Origin: Liopterus haemorrhoidalis
Taxonomy: Eukaryota > Arthropoda > Insecta > Coleoptera > Dytiscidae
Assembly: GCA_963971575.1 (NCBI GenBank)
Contig: OZ020611.1
Coordinates: forward strand, 202,168,419 to 202,232,418
Length of the DNA stretch: 64,000 nucleotides
Direction: 5' to 3'
A model generated the notes under the pieces. The model saw nothing but the letters and a program-made list of their open reading frames with translations, did not search any database and had not been told where the DNA came from. The translations under genes and the position numbers were made by a program. This document shows positions 1 through 11,850 of the stretch, in pieces; the stretch's first letter is position 1, and every line of letters starts with the position of its first letter.

Positions 1-239
1 ATATTATTTATTATTACGTTTTTTTTTTCTGATATTGTCTTTTTTGAGTGTTAACTACAAACCAAGAGCAAAAGCTGCCACTGCTCGATAATTACTAGTA
101 TTTCGATAGTTACGTCATTATCAAGAGTTTATCACAAACGATGATATGTCTACAGTTGAATGTACGTGGGAAAGTTAGTAATTAAGTCACAAATCGCTAT
201 TAAAAAATTCTCAAAAAAATACTTAGCCGAAAACAAGTT

Positions 240-836
240 TTATTTTTCAACAAAGTCTCCACCAACATTAATACACTTATCCCATCGCTTTATCAATGCC
301 CCAATGCCTGCTGTTTAAAAGTGTTTGGGCTGCAGTCTCAGCCACATGCGTACCTCTCGTTCAAGATCGTTATCACCCTCGAAACGTTTGCCGCTAAGAT
401 GCTTTTTGAGTGGACCAAACAGATGAAAGTCGCTTCGTGCTAGGTCGGGACTGTAAGCCGGATGTTCAAAAAGTTGCTACCCTAATTCGTCAATCTTCTC
501 CTGGGTCAATCGGGCTGAATGAGGCCTGTTATTATCGTGATACAGCAATATTCTTCTCGTCAGTAGGCCTGGACGTTTTCTTCGAATTGCATCGCCAAGT
601 AACAACAAAACTCTACAGTATGATTCAGCATTCACGTTGTCACCTCTATTGTGTTCGTCAACAACTTGAGAGAATTTTTTGACCCAGTTGTACACTGCTT
701 TACGCGACAAACACTCTTCACTGTAAACAGGATACATTTCCTTATGGATTGCCTTTGCAGGAAGTCCTTTTGCTCACGAAAAATGCACAACAGCACTCTG
801 CTCTTCCACAGTACACTCTTCGAGCACGGTCGCCAT
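240..836 (-). pseudogene. mariner/SETMAR-type transposase, internally deleted
   Basis: Read on the - strand from the ATG at 836-834, one frame runs to the stop at 240-242 and matches the mariner DDE transposase family at both ends. The N-terminal helix-turn-helix part includes AIHKEMYPVYSEECLSRKAV. The C-terminal catalytic part includes HDNNRPHSARLTQE and then YSPDLARSDFHLFGPLKK. The middle of the protein, with the first catalytic Asp region, is missing: the text passes from VYNWVKKFSQ to the LLGDAIRRKRPGLL block within about 30 codons. Three in-frame stops (near 775, 482 and 319) show it is dead. About 199 codons remain against roughly 345 in a full mariner. The element probably spans about 190-905; clear terminal inverted repeats were not resolved. 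Confidence 0.85.
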
Positions 837-905
837 TTTAACACTGCGTGCGCACGCACACGGCAACTATCACTTTAGTGTTATCAAGCTGGATTGTGCT
901 GCCAC

Positions 906-3677
906 CTAATGACGCTTTTGGAAATAGCTTACTGTTATTTTCAGCTTTCCAACATCATTTTGTGACCTAATTACTGACTTCCCCTCGTATTTCACATGCG
1001 CGGTACAGTTTAGGAAAAGTACACTTTACATTGTTTTGCCTTTGTTAAACTTTGTGCCTCTTTTCTTATTTCTGCCTCAATACGCTCGTTTGTTACTTGA
1101 AATAGATCCCTTTCTTTAAAGGTAAATAAAACCATTTTAGTAAAAATTATTAACTACTTGAAGTTGAGCGTCTTAATTATGTGTAACTCTATATTTACTT
1201 TGTACTTTATTTGTTTCAAGTTTGTTCAAAGCAATAAGTTTGATAAGATGATACAAGCTTGTTTGAAAATATTTAAACGTATAGTTTATTTAATTTAATA
1301 ATTATGCCTCAATTAGGAGTATTTAGGCAAAATACTGTGGCATTACACAATCTAACAAAATAAAATATCGACGAATAATTAATATTGGCACGAACATCAA
1401 CAGAAAATAAAATAGTTATATATTTGATCTTGGTTATAATAGTGGAAACCGGAATGATGAAATGGAAAAAATACAATATATTCCATTTTTTTACAAATAA
1501 TATTTAATGATTTTTGCAGCATTAGGTCATTAAAATGTAATAATTTTTATATAGGAAGCGTAACTTTATTACAACAAGATGAAATTTACCACCCGAGTAC
1601 TAGGCGAGGGTTGTAATCGTCCGAGTGTAATATAACCTTTATTTGTGAATGAAATACAATATTTTATCTACAACTATATAGTTTTATCGTTACTGTCATC
1701 AATAAATTTAATTTATTATTTGTTACAATTGTTGCATTTATTATTTGATGGCTGTAGGTAAAATATTGTACAGTGTGGGTGCGTTTCTAGCTTCGATAGA
1801 AACGTCACGGTTGGCTAAATAAATTTAAATATTTTCATTGTACTTCATGGTACTCACTTTAAAAGGTCCTTTCACATAGTGAGTTTCCCTATCTTGCAAG
1901 CGGATCAAGTATAAAATCCTAAAGGGTCGCTGGTTGGTTGCTATGATTCTTTATGACAGGAATAAGGATGTTTGAATGAAAATCCGCATTTTGCTGAATC
2001 TACGTTTAATGTTTAGATAAGATTCAAATGAAACAGTACACTAGAACTTACATTTAAATGATGGCTATGAAATCCCATGAGAGACACTCCACAAAAACTT
2101 CACAATCACCGTACACCACATAAGCTTCTTAAACACCTCACAAGACTCGACGATTAAACCCGTTATCGAGGTTTGTTTATTTCATTAAAACTATCCCCAA
2201 CACTTCCAGACTACTTCTGGATCATCCACTACAAAATACCGGGTTTCTCAACCAAAAGCTTGGGAGGTTCGTCCGTTTACGGTTACAGTTTACTCACGAC
2301 TCCCCGTCTCTCACAAGATTTCCCCAGCCCTTTTCTTAATACTAATAATTTGATCTTTGTACCCCATTTTTTGTCGTTTTAAAAATAATGAGCTCTCCAG
2401 TTAACAAAAACCTTTTAACTTATCTTGAAGACTCATATTTCTACTCCCAGTAATTCATGAACCCAAATAATTAATTTTGACTCTAATTACCTATGAAGTC
2501 CATATCCCTGAAAATGTATGGTCACATATCAACATCTGTATAAACATTAGACCATGTACTTGAGATAAACGGTGACAACATCTTAAACAAATCATATATT
2601 ATATGATCGTAAATTGTACCCATGTCTTTCAACTCTAAACTAAAAAAAAAATACCGACGTTAATAATTTAACCAATCTCTGAGGATGTTTATCTTAAAAT
2701 AGATTAGTTTTTATGTTTAAATAATTTTAAAATTTTAAACTAATGTATTCATTTTGTTTTAAATAATAATGAAATTTTATTTCTGAAATTATCGCTCCCA
2801 CAACAGCTATATAATTTTGATAATGAATAAGTAACCTTTGCAGGATTTAAATAATATATATATTACAGAGCTCGAATTGAAAAATTTAAAGCACCGAAAC
2901 GCCACTTTAATTGCGCTAAATCGCAGAAATTCTGATCGTTATCAAGATGGCTTGCCATCATCTGATTGTAATCTCATTTATTGTGATAATTAATCTAACT
3001 TATAAATTATATTCTAGTTATAAAGATGTGCTGTGTATGGTGCAAATAGCCATCGTTGCTGTGCGCCAAAAATTTTAACATAATTTGGCGTGTATAAAAC
3101 GTTCATTATTCACAGTTGAGCACGCATGCGCGTCTAATTATATACAACGTGCAGTATGAACTTCTTTATGTATTTACAGTTCGATACTTAATGCATTTAT
3201 TATTGATGGTTGTAAATAAAAATTACTTTTCTCTAAAATCTGTCGCGTGGGTTAGCAGTGTCTACTTTTTTTATTTATCTATGTATTTCTTTCAAACCGT
3301 CTACCCCTTCTGTGCAGCGAAGTCAATATTTGTCATAGTCACTGTTTTCAGTTGGAATGAAACATAGTGCGATGTTGGGTATATTGTTACTTTCACAATA
3401 GACTTGCCTTTGTGATATACATGATTGAGGAGAATATTACGAAACTAAACAGTTACAAACGGACTTCTTAATGATATTACATAGAAACATATCGTTCTCC
3501 AGGTCTTCGCCAAACACCAACACGAAGTAACTTGTAAATAAAATTTAAATACTTATATTTAAATGTTATCTACAAGCCACTTCTATGGAAACTAATGATT
3601 ACTATTTTAAGAAAAGGTTTTACAACTTCAAGTCATTTCTAAACGAACTATAAGTTTCTTTATTTAATGCTCTAATA
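906..3677. other. AT-rich intergenic or intronic DNA, no gene seen
   Basis: No open frame with recognisable protein motifs, no tRNA-like box pair and no terminal-repeat element was recognised. Short open frames here (for example 2173-2382 and 3116-3367) have biased hydrophobic composition and look like chance. Confidence 0.5.
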
Positions 3678-4257
3678 CCCTTTTCACACTAGAACTTTAA
3701 GTTATGATGTTAAAGTGAAGGTGAGTTAAAGTGTTGGTGTGAAAGCGTGTGGCCAAGGTTTAAGTCCAGCACACTTAATACGCAGATCTGCGTGTTAAAC
3801 ATCGTCCGCATTGCCAACATAATTTCTATTATAAAAAATACTGTTTGAATTTGTGCTGTCAACATTTTGTATTATCATAAACAAGATTACTGTATTATAT
3901 CGACGTTATAAGAAGTTTATACTTGTTGTTATAATAACATTATTTATTTTAATGTACACAGCTACAATAATTGAGATAAAATGTATCGACTTATATGTTA
4001 ATACAGGTGTAATATATTCTTTATTGTTGTGTCTTTATTGTAGAATGAGATGAAATATCCATATTTGTTTATAATAATTCAAAATGTGCGTCTGCGCAGA
4101 CAGTTCAAAACTAGTAATTTCCTCACGGTAACTTAAGGACAAAATTACTGTAACAGATGACAGCACCGAAGATTTAAACATCAATTGTGAAAGCAAACCG
4201 ATGTTAAACATCTGTGAACTTTAAGTTCACTCGTCTTAAAGTTCTAGTGTGAAAAGG
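3678..4257. mobile_element. MITE family M1, copy 1 (TIR CCCTTTTCACACTAGAACTT)
   Basis: About 580 bp bounded by inverted repeats: CCCTTTTCACACTAGAACTT at the left and AAGTTCTAGTGTGAAAAGG at the right. A second copy with the same ends and the same internal order lies at 8926-9523. Copy 1 is flanked by TA on both sides, which fits a Tc1/mariner-type mover, but the superfamily is not certain. An AT-rich open frame of about 60 codons recurs in both copies without a recognisable domain, so it is probably not coding. Confidence 0.8.
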
Positions 4258-4594
4258 TATAAGTAATTTTCGCAACAGAACTAAATACCTAGAAATATTT
4301 TTAGACTGGGGATTTAGCTACAATTTGTCGGTTCGTATGCAAACATACAGCAATATAGCGTCTATAATGCAATTTGTTTTTTAAAATTACATAACATTTT
4401 TTTTTTTACAATTAAAATTATCCTATTAGACAGATAAAAAATCGCTGCAAATTTTGATGTATACATTGTTACTAATTTTATTTCAAATTGCCAGTTTTGT
4501 ATAAGAAACTTTTAAGACTTGCAAGGTTATTTTCGTCGAGCAATGTAGATTTTATCTTTACTGCCAATGAAAAACGTTTTTGAGGTGCGTAGAT

Positions 4595-4660
4595 CAGTAA
4601 TGGCGAACGTATGACCCGCGGGTCACATAGTAACCCGCAGGACGAATTCAAATGACCCAA
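4595..4660. mobile_element. hAT-type element end fragment
   Basis: The segment CAGTAATGGCGAACGTATGA, followed by CCGCGGGTCACATAG, resembles the ends of insect non-autonomous hAT elements (CAGTaaTGGCGAACCTATG type). No matching opposite end was found, so this is a fragment or a coincidence of a short motif. Confidence 0.35.
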
Positions 4661-6825
4661 ACAAAAGAAGATCGTTGTAGTTCTGAAGATTCTAAAGAGA
4701 GATTCTAAGATATCTAAGGTTGGGTCTAAGAGAGCGCATAATACCGATAAGTAATAGCACATAATAGCGACAATAGCGAGAGCGTAGGGATATCGACAAA
4801 TATGATAATAATATCAAGATGGAATTCAACTATTTACTGTTGTGTACCTGTATTATACTTGTCAAACACAAGGCCTCTAACTCCGGTAAAGTTAACGAAA
4901 TTAGCAGAGGATTCCACACACATATTTACCCCCTACCGCGGCAAATTTTTCTTTACGTATTGTATATTTAACCCACGATTTAAATCTACAAAATTTCTAA
5001 TGATATTTTACCCGTCTGGGGAAAGAGGTTCGCCATCACTGGCGTAAATAAAACTGTACTTAACCGAATTTGGATTTCAATGAAAATCTAAATTTATTAG
5101 ATCTTCCACAATTCTTCTTTTGCAACCAGATAAAAAATACGCTGACTAATAACTGAAATCAACATTTAAACCGTACTATTACGCAGGTATATTGCTAAAT
5201 TTATGTCGAAACTCCCTGCTACATTTCGTTTAATAAGCGTTCTTTGGTCTAAGTTAAATCGTGTATAAGTATTTTATAAGTCTGCTACGATGTTTCTGGG
5301 TAATATTCTAATTCAGTATGCAAAGTTCATTCCTATTACGGAGCCTCAATGTTTGTGTCTCTCTGTTTACTCGTTTATTTATGTCCACCCTTGTGGTTTA
5401 ATTAAACGTTTACCAACTCCAAACTGCAGCACTTAGTTATTACAATGTTTTTTAATGTAGAATGTACATATTGCCTACAGTATCACGGGTATAATGTATC
5501 AGTTTTTAATTAAGTTTTATAGAAAATTAGATATAAGTGACATATAGGATTCGTAAAGTTACTAGAGTTTTTTAATGCAAATTTTTTAATATTTATATCA
5601 AAATTTATTCATCAATATATTCATCGTTTTCTTGATGATATCCTGCCTTCTGTCAGGTAACTTTATAATTCTATACTCTCAAAAGGTCTGTTCCCTTAAA
5701 AACTTTTGAAGTGCTATTTGCTGTCGCCCAAATAGTTATAGAGCAATTTTCTATCAACTTCCTTGTTTCAAAATACCAGTTAATAAATTCTTAAAACACG
5801 ATTAAACACGACATTCCACAATCACTATTGGAAGCACTAAGCACTAGGCAGAAATATTGCTCAAATAACATTCTCCTGTTTCTGACAGACATTGATCTCT
5901 TCTACCAAATATAGATCTTCCTAACTTAATGTTCAAATTAAACAAAATTTCATGTAATTTCGTATACTATCGCCTAATTTATTATATAACAAAATATAAC
6001 TACTATTAATATTTGCACTGTAGAATGACACCATATTTTGTACCATCTATAACTATTAATATATAACAATGTGTATAATGTAAACTCTTTTGTATATAGT
6101 GCAAATAAATAAAATAATAAAAAAAAAAAACTTCTGTTTTGAGATATAACATGGTAACATGTTTTCCAGTACTTATATGTTTGATTTAATAACCCATTAT
6201 AAAAATTGAAACCCGCTATTTTTGTTCGGCGTATCCTTCGTTTTATCGCTTTTTTTATGTTGCTTTATGTCTGTATTAAAACGGAAGTAGGTTAGCAAGT
6301 TTAATGTTTTAAAGAAATTCTGTTTTTCATTTTTTATTTCTTTTTTATTTTGGAAAGGCATTTTATTTTTGTTTATTGTATTTATCTAAGTGTGGGACCA
6401 TGGTGGAACAAAACGTTTTTCTTCGCCAAATGGGGTCGCTTTGTCCACAAAGAATGGAAAATGTCAGAAATAATATCAAACTTGCTATCTGAGCACCATA
6501 TCTTATCAAAGAGTCTGACTTAGCAAACTCAGAACACAATCTTTTTTTTTTTCAACGTAAAATCTGTTTCAAATATCAGTTTTTTAATCTTATACACAAC
6601 ATATTCCTGAAACACACAGCTAACTTCTGATTCCAACTCAGCCATCTGTGAACAACTACAGAAAAAAATGTAACACTTTTGTAAAAATAATAATTAATCT
6701 TACCTGAAATCAACGAGTGATGAACAAATGATAAACTAACACAATCAACAACTCTTTATATATCATAAACCCCACTCTATCCAATTGATAAGCGATTCAA
6801 ATTTTTACCGCCGTGTAACACTTTT
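4661..6825. other. AT-rich DNA, nothing recognised
   Basis: No coding motifs, splice-bounded conserved exon or element ends were recognised. A short A-tract at 6118-6130 follows AATAAATAAAATAATAA and might be the tail of an old retroposed sequence, without further support. Confidence 0.45.
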
Positions 6826-6858
6826 AGTGATCCAGAATCGGCCCGATTCTGGATCACT
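6826..6858. repeat. 33-bp perfect palindrome
   Basis: AGTGATCCAGAATCGG, one spacer base, then its exact reverse complement CCGATTCTGGATCACT. A third, imperfect iteration (AGTGAGCCAGAACCGGCC) follows directly. It is out of character with the AT-rich flanks. Confidence 0.85.
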
Positions 6859-6964
6859 TAAAGTGAGCCAGAACCGGCCTATATACCCTACTCCCCTCGT
6901 ATTACTTGAATTTTTTGTAAATGTTTTCGCCGATCTTAATTATTTTTATTGTTATGATATATTT

Positions 6965-7518
6965 TTCTAATATACAAGCAAACAGATAAACAGCCAAACG
7001 GACAAATACTGTTTGTCTGAATTATCTAACTGCCTACCTGTGATCCATAAAAATATGTGGCAACAGATTGTGTCTTTCTATGTCAGTTTTCTGACTGATT
7101 TTCTGTCTGGGTAACTTACTGTCTGTCTTTCTATCTGTCTGAATCTATGGCTCACTATCTTAATCTCTGTCTGTCTGAATTTATGACTCACTATCTTAAT
7201 CTATGATATTATCGGACTGTCTACGACTCTCCGCCCATCTATTTGTTGGTCTGTCCATCTAAATCTGTTCGTTTGTTTTGTCTGTCAAGACAAGTCTGAT
7301 AAAGTCTTACTGTATTTCAGACTATGCGTCTGCCTGTCAGAATTTCTGACAGTCTATCCGTCTCATTGTTTGCCAGATGATATATTGTATATCTAATTCT
7401 GTGGTACTGCCTCTGTCTGTTTTACTATTGGCCTCTATTTGGCCTTTAGTCGATCTTTATGACTGTCTGTATATCTGTCTGCCAGTCTGTTGGACTGCCA
7501 GTCTTTCTACAGATACTG
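6965..7518. repeat. degenerate CTGT/TCTG tract (left part)
   Basis: The stretch is made of decayed CTGT, TCTG and CTAT units (for example several copies of CTGTCTGAATTTATGACTCAC-like text). The same texture resumes at 8902-8925, 9524-9584 and 10052-10160, between inserted mobile elements, so one old simple-sequence tract appears to have been split by later insertions. Confidence 0.7.
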
Positions 7519-7655
7519 TATACTAGACAGTTTGGCCAATGGTAACTTCTCCGCCATTAAAAGTCCAAATAAATATTAGTTTCAAATGAAAAAAATAGAT
7601 AAACTTTGCTGACTCTTAACTGCGGCGATTGCACCATTGGTTCAACTGTCTAGTA
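7519..7655. mobile_element. small TA-type MITE, split by the hAT insertion
   Basis: Left end TATACTAGACAGTTTGGCCA and right end ACCATTGGTTCAACTGTCTA are inverted copies of each other with few mismatches. The right end is cut exactly by the hAT element at 7656 and its last bases reappear after 8901, so the MITE was there first. Confidence 0.65.
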
Positions 7656-8022
7656 CAGTGGTTCTCAATCTTTTTTCTGCCGCGGAACACATTTAGTTAT
7701 TTAAAACTTTTACGGCACACCAAGGTATTTTATATAAGCTTACTGATGTCGGTACATGTAATACATAAATTTTATTAACAATTAATAGATACATATAGAA
7801 CATATAGAACATATAGAACATATAGATACATATAGAACAAAATAAAACCTAAAAATAATAAACAAAAAATTAAATTCAATAAAATAATACAGTGAATTTC
7901 TTTTATCCTGCAATATAGGTATTATCGTTACTATGATAATTGAAATCTGACAGCAATGTAAAATTGCGTTTCTTTTAATTTGCAACATAAGCGATTTAAG
8001 TGCATCTTTTTCATTCAAAAAA

Positions 8023-8235
8023 ATGTACACAAGTGACGAAAAAATCATGCTTGCAACTTGGTACAATTCTCAGATGAGTTTGAGAGAAGTTTCTGCTATG
8101 TGCAGTGCTACTTATCCAAATCGTCCTATACCGAATCCTTCTACAATATCTAGGCTTGTTACCAAATTTAAACGCCATGGATGCCTCAATTTGAATCATA
8201 CAAGAAGGAAACGAACATCAACTATACTGACTTAA
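8023..8235 (+). pseudogene. transposase helix-turn-helix (DUF4817-like) fragment
   Basis: A 70-codon frame reads YTSDEKIMLATWYNSQMSLR, followed by YPNRPIPNPSTISRLVTKFK. This pattern is that of the N-terminal helix-turn-helix domain DUF4817 found in many insect mariner-like transposases (a YT.eE start and YPnR.iPs.stf). It stops after about 70 residues with no catalytic domain behind it. It sits inside the hAT element at 7656-8901, so it was probably captured or nested there. Confidence 0.6.
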
Positions 8236-8439
8236 GAAAAGAAATTAGAAATTGCTTTAGAAGTAGATATTATTCACTGTATAAATTTCATAATAGCACA
8301 GCAAACTAATTGCATATCAATGGGAAATATGAGCTTGATGGTTTTAAACAATTTCACTTATATTTGATTGGAGAGGGGACAATGCAACACTCATGTCATG
8401 TTCCACATTTACAGGTCTTGATCTTTATCTTTTTGATTT

Positions 8440-8560
8440 TATATTGGTTAAAGCCGAAAATCCAAATTCACATAAATACTACGTTGCAAATTGTATTAAG
8501 ACATTTAATGCTTTTTTGATATGGCTGGAAAATCTTCTTGAAGAGTAATCCAAAAAGTAT
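8440..8560 (-). pseudogene. hAT transposase C-terminal fragment (ZBED5/FAM200-like)
   Basis: Read on the - strand with one frameshift and one stop, the text gives FWITLQEDFPAISKK, KALNVLIQFAT, then YLCEFGFSALTNIKSKR. This resembles the hAT C-terminal dimerisation region of ZBED5/FAM200-like transposases (W..l..efP.l...al..L..faTtYlCE.gFS.lt.iKtk.R). It agrees with the hAT-type ends of the host element. Non-functional. Confidence 0.75.
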
Positions 8561-8925
8561 TCAACGATATTTCTGAATGTTTTAATTTCGGATTTCTGTC
8601 ACTAGAGACAGTTCTTCCTCTTCGTTCATTGTCAATTCGAAAATTGATATATCGTATGTTAAAAATGAATTTCTGACCCAGTCAAATTTTTTCATTTGTA
8701 AAGTTGGATAATATTTTTCAATGTTTTGCTCCAATAAATTCAAATGCTCAATAATTGTAGGTTTAATTTTCTCATAGCAAAGTTTTTCAATAGATTAAAA
8801 TTTTTCTAAGTTACCGTTCTGTCAACGAGTATTTTAGTTATACTACAAAGTCTGGCGGCACACTAACAAACATCTCGCGGCACAGTGATTGAGAACCACT
8901 GGTCTAGTATATAGTGTCTGTCATG

Positions 8926-9523
8926 CCCTTTTCACACTAGAACTTTAAGATCGGATGTTAAAGTGAATGTATCTTTAAACGCTAATGTGAAACCGTATGG
9001 CCTCGTCTAAATACAAGCGATGTTTAAGACAGAGATCTGCGTCTTAAACATCGTCCGCATTGCCAACCTAATTTCTATTATAAAAAAATACTCCTTGAAT
9101 TTGTGCTGTCAACATTTTATATTATCATAAACAAGAATACTGTATTATATCGACGTTATAAAAAGTTTATACTTATTGTTATAATAAAATTATTTATTTT
9201 AATAATGTGTTTAATAAAATACAGAGCTACAATAATTGAGATAAAATGTATCGACTTACATGTTAATACAGGTGTAATATATTGTTTATTGTAGTGTCTT
9301 TATTGTAGAATGAAATGAAATATCCATATTTGTTTATAATAATTCAAAATGTGCGTCTGCGCAGACAGTTCAAAACTGGTAATTTCATGACGGTAACTTA
9401 AGGACAAAATTACTGTAGCTGATGACAGCACCGGACATTTTAATATCAAGTGTGAAAGCATACCTATGTTAAACATCGGGGAACTTTAAATTCACTCGTC
9501 GTAAAGTTCTAGTGTGAAAAGGG
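8926..9523. mobile_element. MITE family M1, copy 2
   Basis: Same terminal repeats as the copy at 3678-4257 (CCCTTTTCACACTAGAACTT and AAGTTCTAGTGTGAAAAGGG) and long internal identity, including the shared run around CATCGTCCGCATTGCCAAC. It is inserted in the CTGT tract immediately right of the hAT element. The copies differ by scattered substitutions and an internal difference near 9205-9220, so both are old. Confidence 0.85.
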
Positions 9524-9584
9524 TATAAGTCTGTCTAACTCTCAATGGGTGTGACTGTCGAACAACTACATATAAGCTGTCTAA

Positions 9585-10051
9585 GGCCCAGTTGCACAGT
9601 TACCGCTTAAGTATTAGTTTAGCTAAACCTTAAGCTTCAGCTTAAACCAAATACTTAAGTGTCAGATGTTGCACAGTCAAAAATAAAAAAATACTTAGCT
9701 AAGCCAACTGATATGGTAAATTAATCAAGTTCAAATTATCAAACCGATGCCTATAGACGGGAGTGCGGCGAGGGCGAATAAATAAATTAATGTATAACAT
9801 TTCCTCATAATCATCATCATATTCCTCATTCACTTCAACCAAATTAATTTTATCCATTTTAATATGACAGATAACCAAAAATCTGCAGCAATCTGACAGC
9901 TTATTTTGGTTAAACAAAACAAATCTACCGCTTAAGTATTTTCCTATTTAAGCTTAAGTTTAAACCAAAAACTGAAACTGTGCAACAACTAAACCATAAA
10001 CTAAAACTTAAGCCTAAATAAAAACTTAAGCGGTTACTGTGCAACTGGGCC
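9585..10051. mobile_element. PIF/Harbinger non-autonomous element, TAA duplication
   Basis: Inverted ends GGCCCAGTTGCACAGTTACC and GGTTACTGTGCAACTGGGCC are perfect over about 28 bp, and TAA lies on both sides (9582-9584 and 10052-10054). A 3-bp TWA-type duplication is the PIF/Harbinger rule. The body carries many AAGCTTAAG/CTTAAG-like subterminal motifs. A 72-codon frame at 9699-9917 on the - strand (acidic block EEYDDDYEEM, then RPRRTPVYRHRF) resembles the start of Harbinger transposases. Confidence 0.9.
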
Positions 10052-10160
10052 TAACTAATCTGTCCGTCTATGTCATCTTCCTCTATATCTTACTATCTGT
10101 TACCTGATTGTTCATATTTATAAGTTTCTTTTTGTCTATATGTTGTCTCTCTATCACTCA

Positions 10161-10890
10161 TTTATTTGTAAATACAATATTTAATCAACAATTATTTATG
10201 CAGTTCATTATTTATGTTTGTTCCATGCATCTATATGTAATAAATATTGAATTAATGCTAACTAATTATTAAATTTGTTGTAAATGATTGGTTTATATTA
10301 ATAATATAATAATAAATTAATTATTTTCTAGTAACTAAAAATCTCACTTGTTATTCTAAAGAGCAGATGTAGTTTTAAAGAATTTCCTTCAATTTATTAT
10401 GTAATCCTTCATTTAATTGCGGTAGTGGAAGATAGGGGACAACAAACATATCACCAAAATCCTAATATCTAATTAAATAGCAATCAAGCATGAAATACAG
10501 TCATACATATCGTTGGCAATAATTTGTATATTGATTCATTAGATTAGTTTATAGCCATTGGCGATATGACAATGGGATCATTCAGAGTTGGTCTGTAACC
10601 GCACAACAAATCATTGACAGTGCGTGAAGCGGGCAGCGGGCAGGCCGACCAGTTAACGGGCAGCCTCTGCTAACCGGCATGATATGCGTTTAATCACTCC
10701 ATGTTACGAGGAATTTCCGCAAAACCACATCGCCTACATATTTAATTTCCACCAACCTGGAAAAATATCACACGAATATGGACGTTATGAATTATTTATT
10801 AATTTATTATAAAGGTTCATGTTTTCGGCAAGAAGTCTAATTTTATATGTTGGTCCATAAATACTATGTGGTAACAGATTTTTTTTTAAA
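10161..10890. other. unassigned, with a short GC-rich island
   Basis: Mostly AT-rich. Around 10618-10680 the composition changes abruptly to GC-rich text (GCGGGCAGCGGGCAGGCCGA). No open frame with both splice sites was found across it. It could be a conserved regulatory element or part of an unseen exon; nothing decides. Confidence 0.4.
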
Positions 10891-10908
10891 TATGCAATTA
10901 TAAAAAAA

Positions 10909-11465
10909 TAATAATAATAATAATAATAATTTATTGGAATTACTCCTTCCCCACCTCGAGGTTACTGACAGCCACTAAGCCGGACATAACCCTCCTGTAT
11001 ATCGCGACCAAACAGATGTTTGTGATCGAATTCTCAAGTCCAGCTGAGAAGAATATCTCTCTCAAGGAGGAGGAAATGAGGTCCAAGTATATGGACCTCT
11101 TATCCGAGCTTAGAAAGCTGTATCCCGGGTATAAAGTTAAGCTTTTAGTCCTTATAGTTGGTGTTTTGGGTGGTATGAAACCATCCTATCGAAGGGAAAT
11201 CGAGTCCATTCCCGTCTGCATATCTTCTGACAACTCTTTGATCTGCAGGATGCAGAAAGCAGTGCTGCTCGGGTCGCTCCGCATTGTGCGGGCACTGGAT
11301 CTAGCGTAATTTCCGCGGCTGCATATCGCCAGGGTTTGTGATGTAGTTGTGTGTATTTAGCTCCACTAGTCTCTAGTATGACGCGGCTCAAAAGGTTGCT
11401 GAATTTTGAGATTAGTGGACGCTTGTCAAGACCTGACAAACCCCATAATAATAATAATTTTAAAA
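10909..11465 (+). pseudogene. R2-type LINE restriction-like endonuclease end
   Basis: After an (AAT)n run (10909-10932), the + strand reads MFVIEFSSPAEKNISLKEEE, YMDLLSELRKLYPGYKVKL, VGVLGGMKPSYRREIESIP and ICRMQKAVLLGSLRIVRAL. This is the C-terminal restriction-like endonuclease region of R2/CRE/NeSL-group non-LTR retrotransposons (E...P.e.ni..KeeeK..KY..l...l...Y...v..vpiV.G.lG, then lQkaaLlGt..ilR). A 3' untranslated part follows and ends at an (AAT)n tail near 11445-11460. The reverse transcriptase part is absent: a 5'-truncated copy. A second fragment of the same 3' region lies at 25965-26035 on the - strand. Confidence 0.75.
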
Positions 11466-11739
11466 AATATATATATGGGAGGGATGCGTCCACGATACTG
11501 GACGCATTCGCTACGTAGAATAATTAATGATCGTTTTGTAACAGTGTCGGCTTTGTGTATTAGAGATACAATAATTAGCAATGAATTTTATTTATTTCAA
11601 TAAAATTCATTCGTTTTTACAATAAATATATTTTTTTTTAAATTTTGAATAGTAATCAAATGAAACCATGAACCCATTCGGGGATAAACAAACCATTTTT
11701 TTTTATGGAATTATCGTCAAAAAACGTTTGTCCCCGAAA

Positions 11740-11850
11740 TCTAAAAATGTCAATAATGCACATTGATGGGAACCGGAATAGTTCAACAGGAATTTTGGAT
11801 CAGATTAGTTTTTCGGAAAATATCGATTTTTTATTCGAAAATAACGTGTT
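11740..11850 (+). repeat. dispersed repeat D, copy 1
   Basis: Contains GGGAACCGGAATAGTTCAAC, then AGGAATTTTGGATCAGATTAG and TTTTTCGGAAAATATCG. Closely similar blocks occur at 26160-26235 (-), 30620-30690 (+), 34155-34240 (+) and 44655-44760 (-). It is a conserved block of a larger dispersed repeat. Confidence 0.7.

Larger units (their letters stand above)
7656..8901. mobile_element. hAT element with 8-bp target duplication
   Basis: The element starts CAGTGGTTCTCAATC and ends GATTGAGAACCACTG, perfect 15-bp inverted ends typical of hAT transposons. GTCTAGTA occurs directly before (7648-7655) and directly after (8902-8909), an exact 8-bp target-site duplication as expected for hAT. It is 1,246 bp long and contains decayed coding remains on both strands. 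Subterminal sequence is also inverted (ctGCCGCGGAACAC against CTCGCGGCAC). Confidence 0.92.

Noticed and set aside
3090..3125. TATAAAA about 25 bases before an Inr-like CACAGTT, a possible core promoter.
   Set aside because: No open frame, splice donor or conserved exon follows; in AT-rich DNA such pairs arise often by chance.
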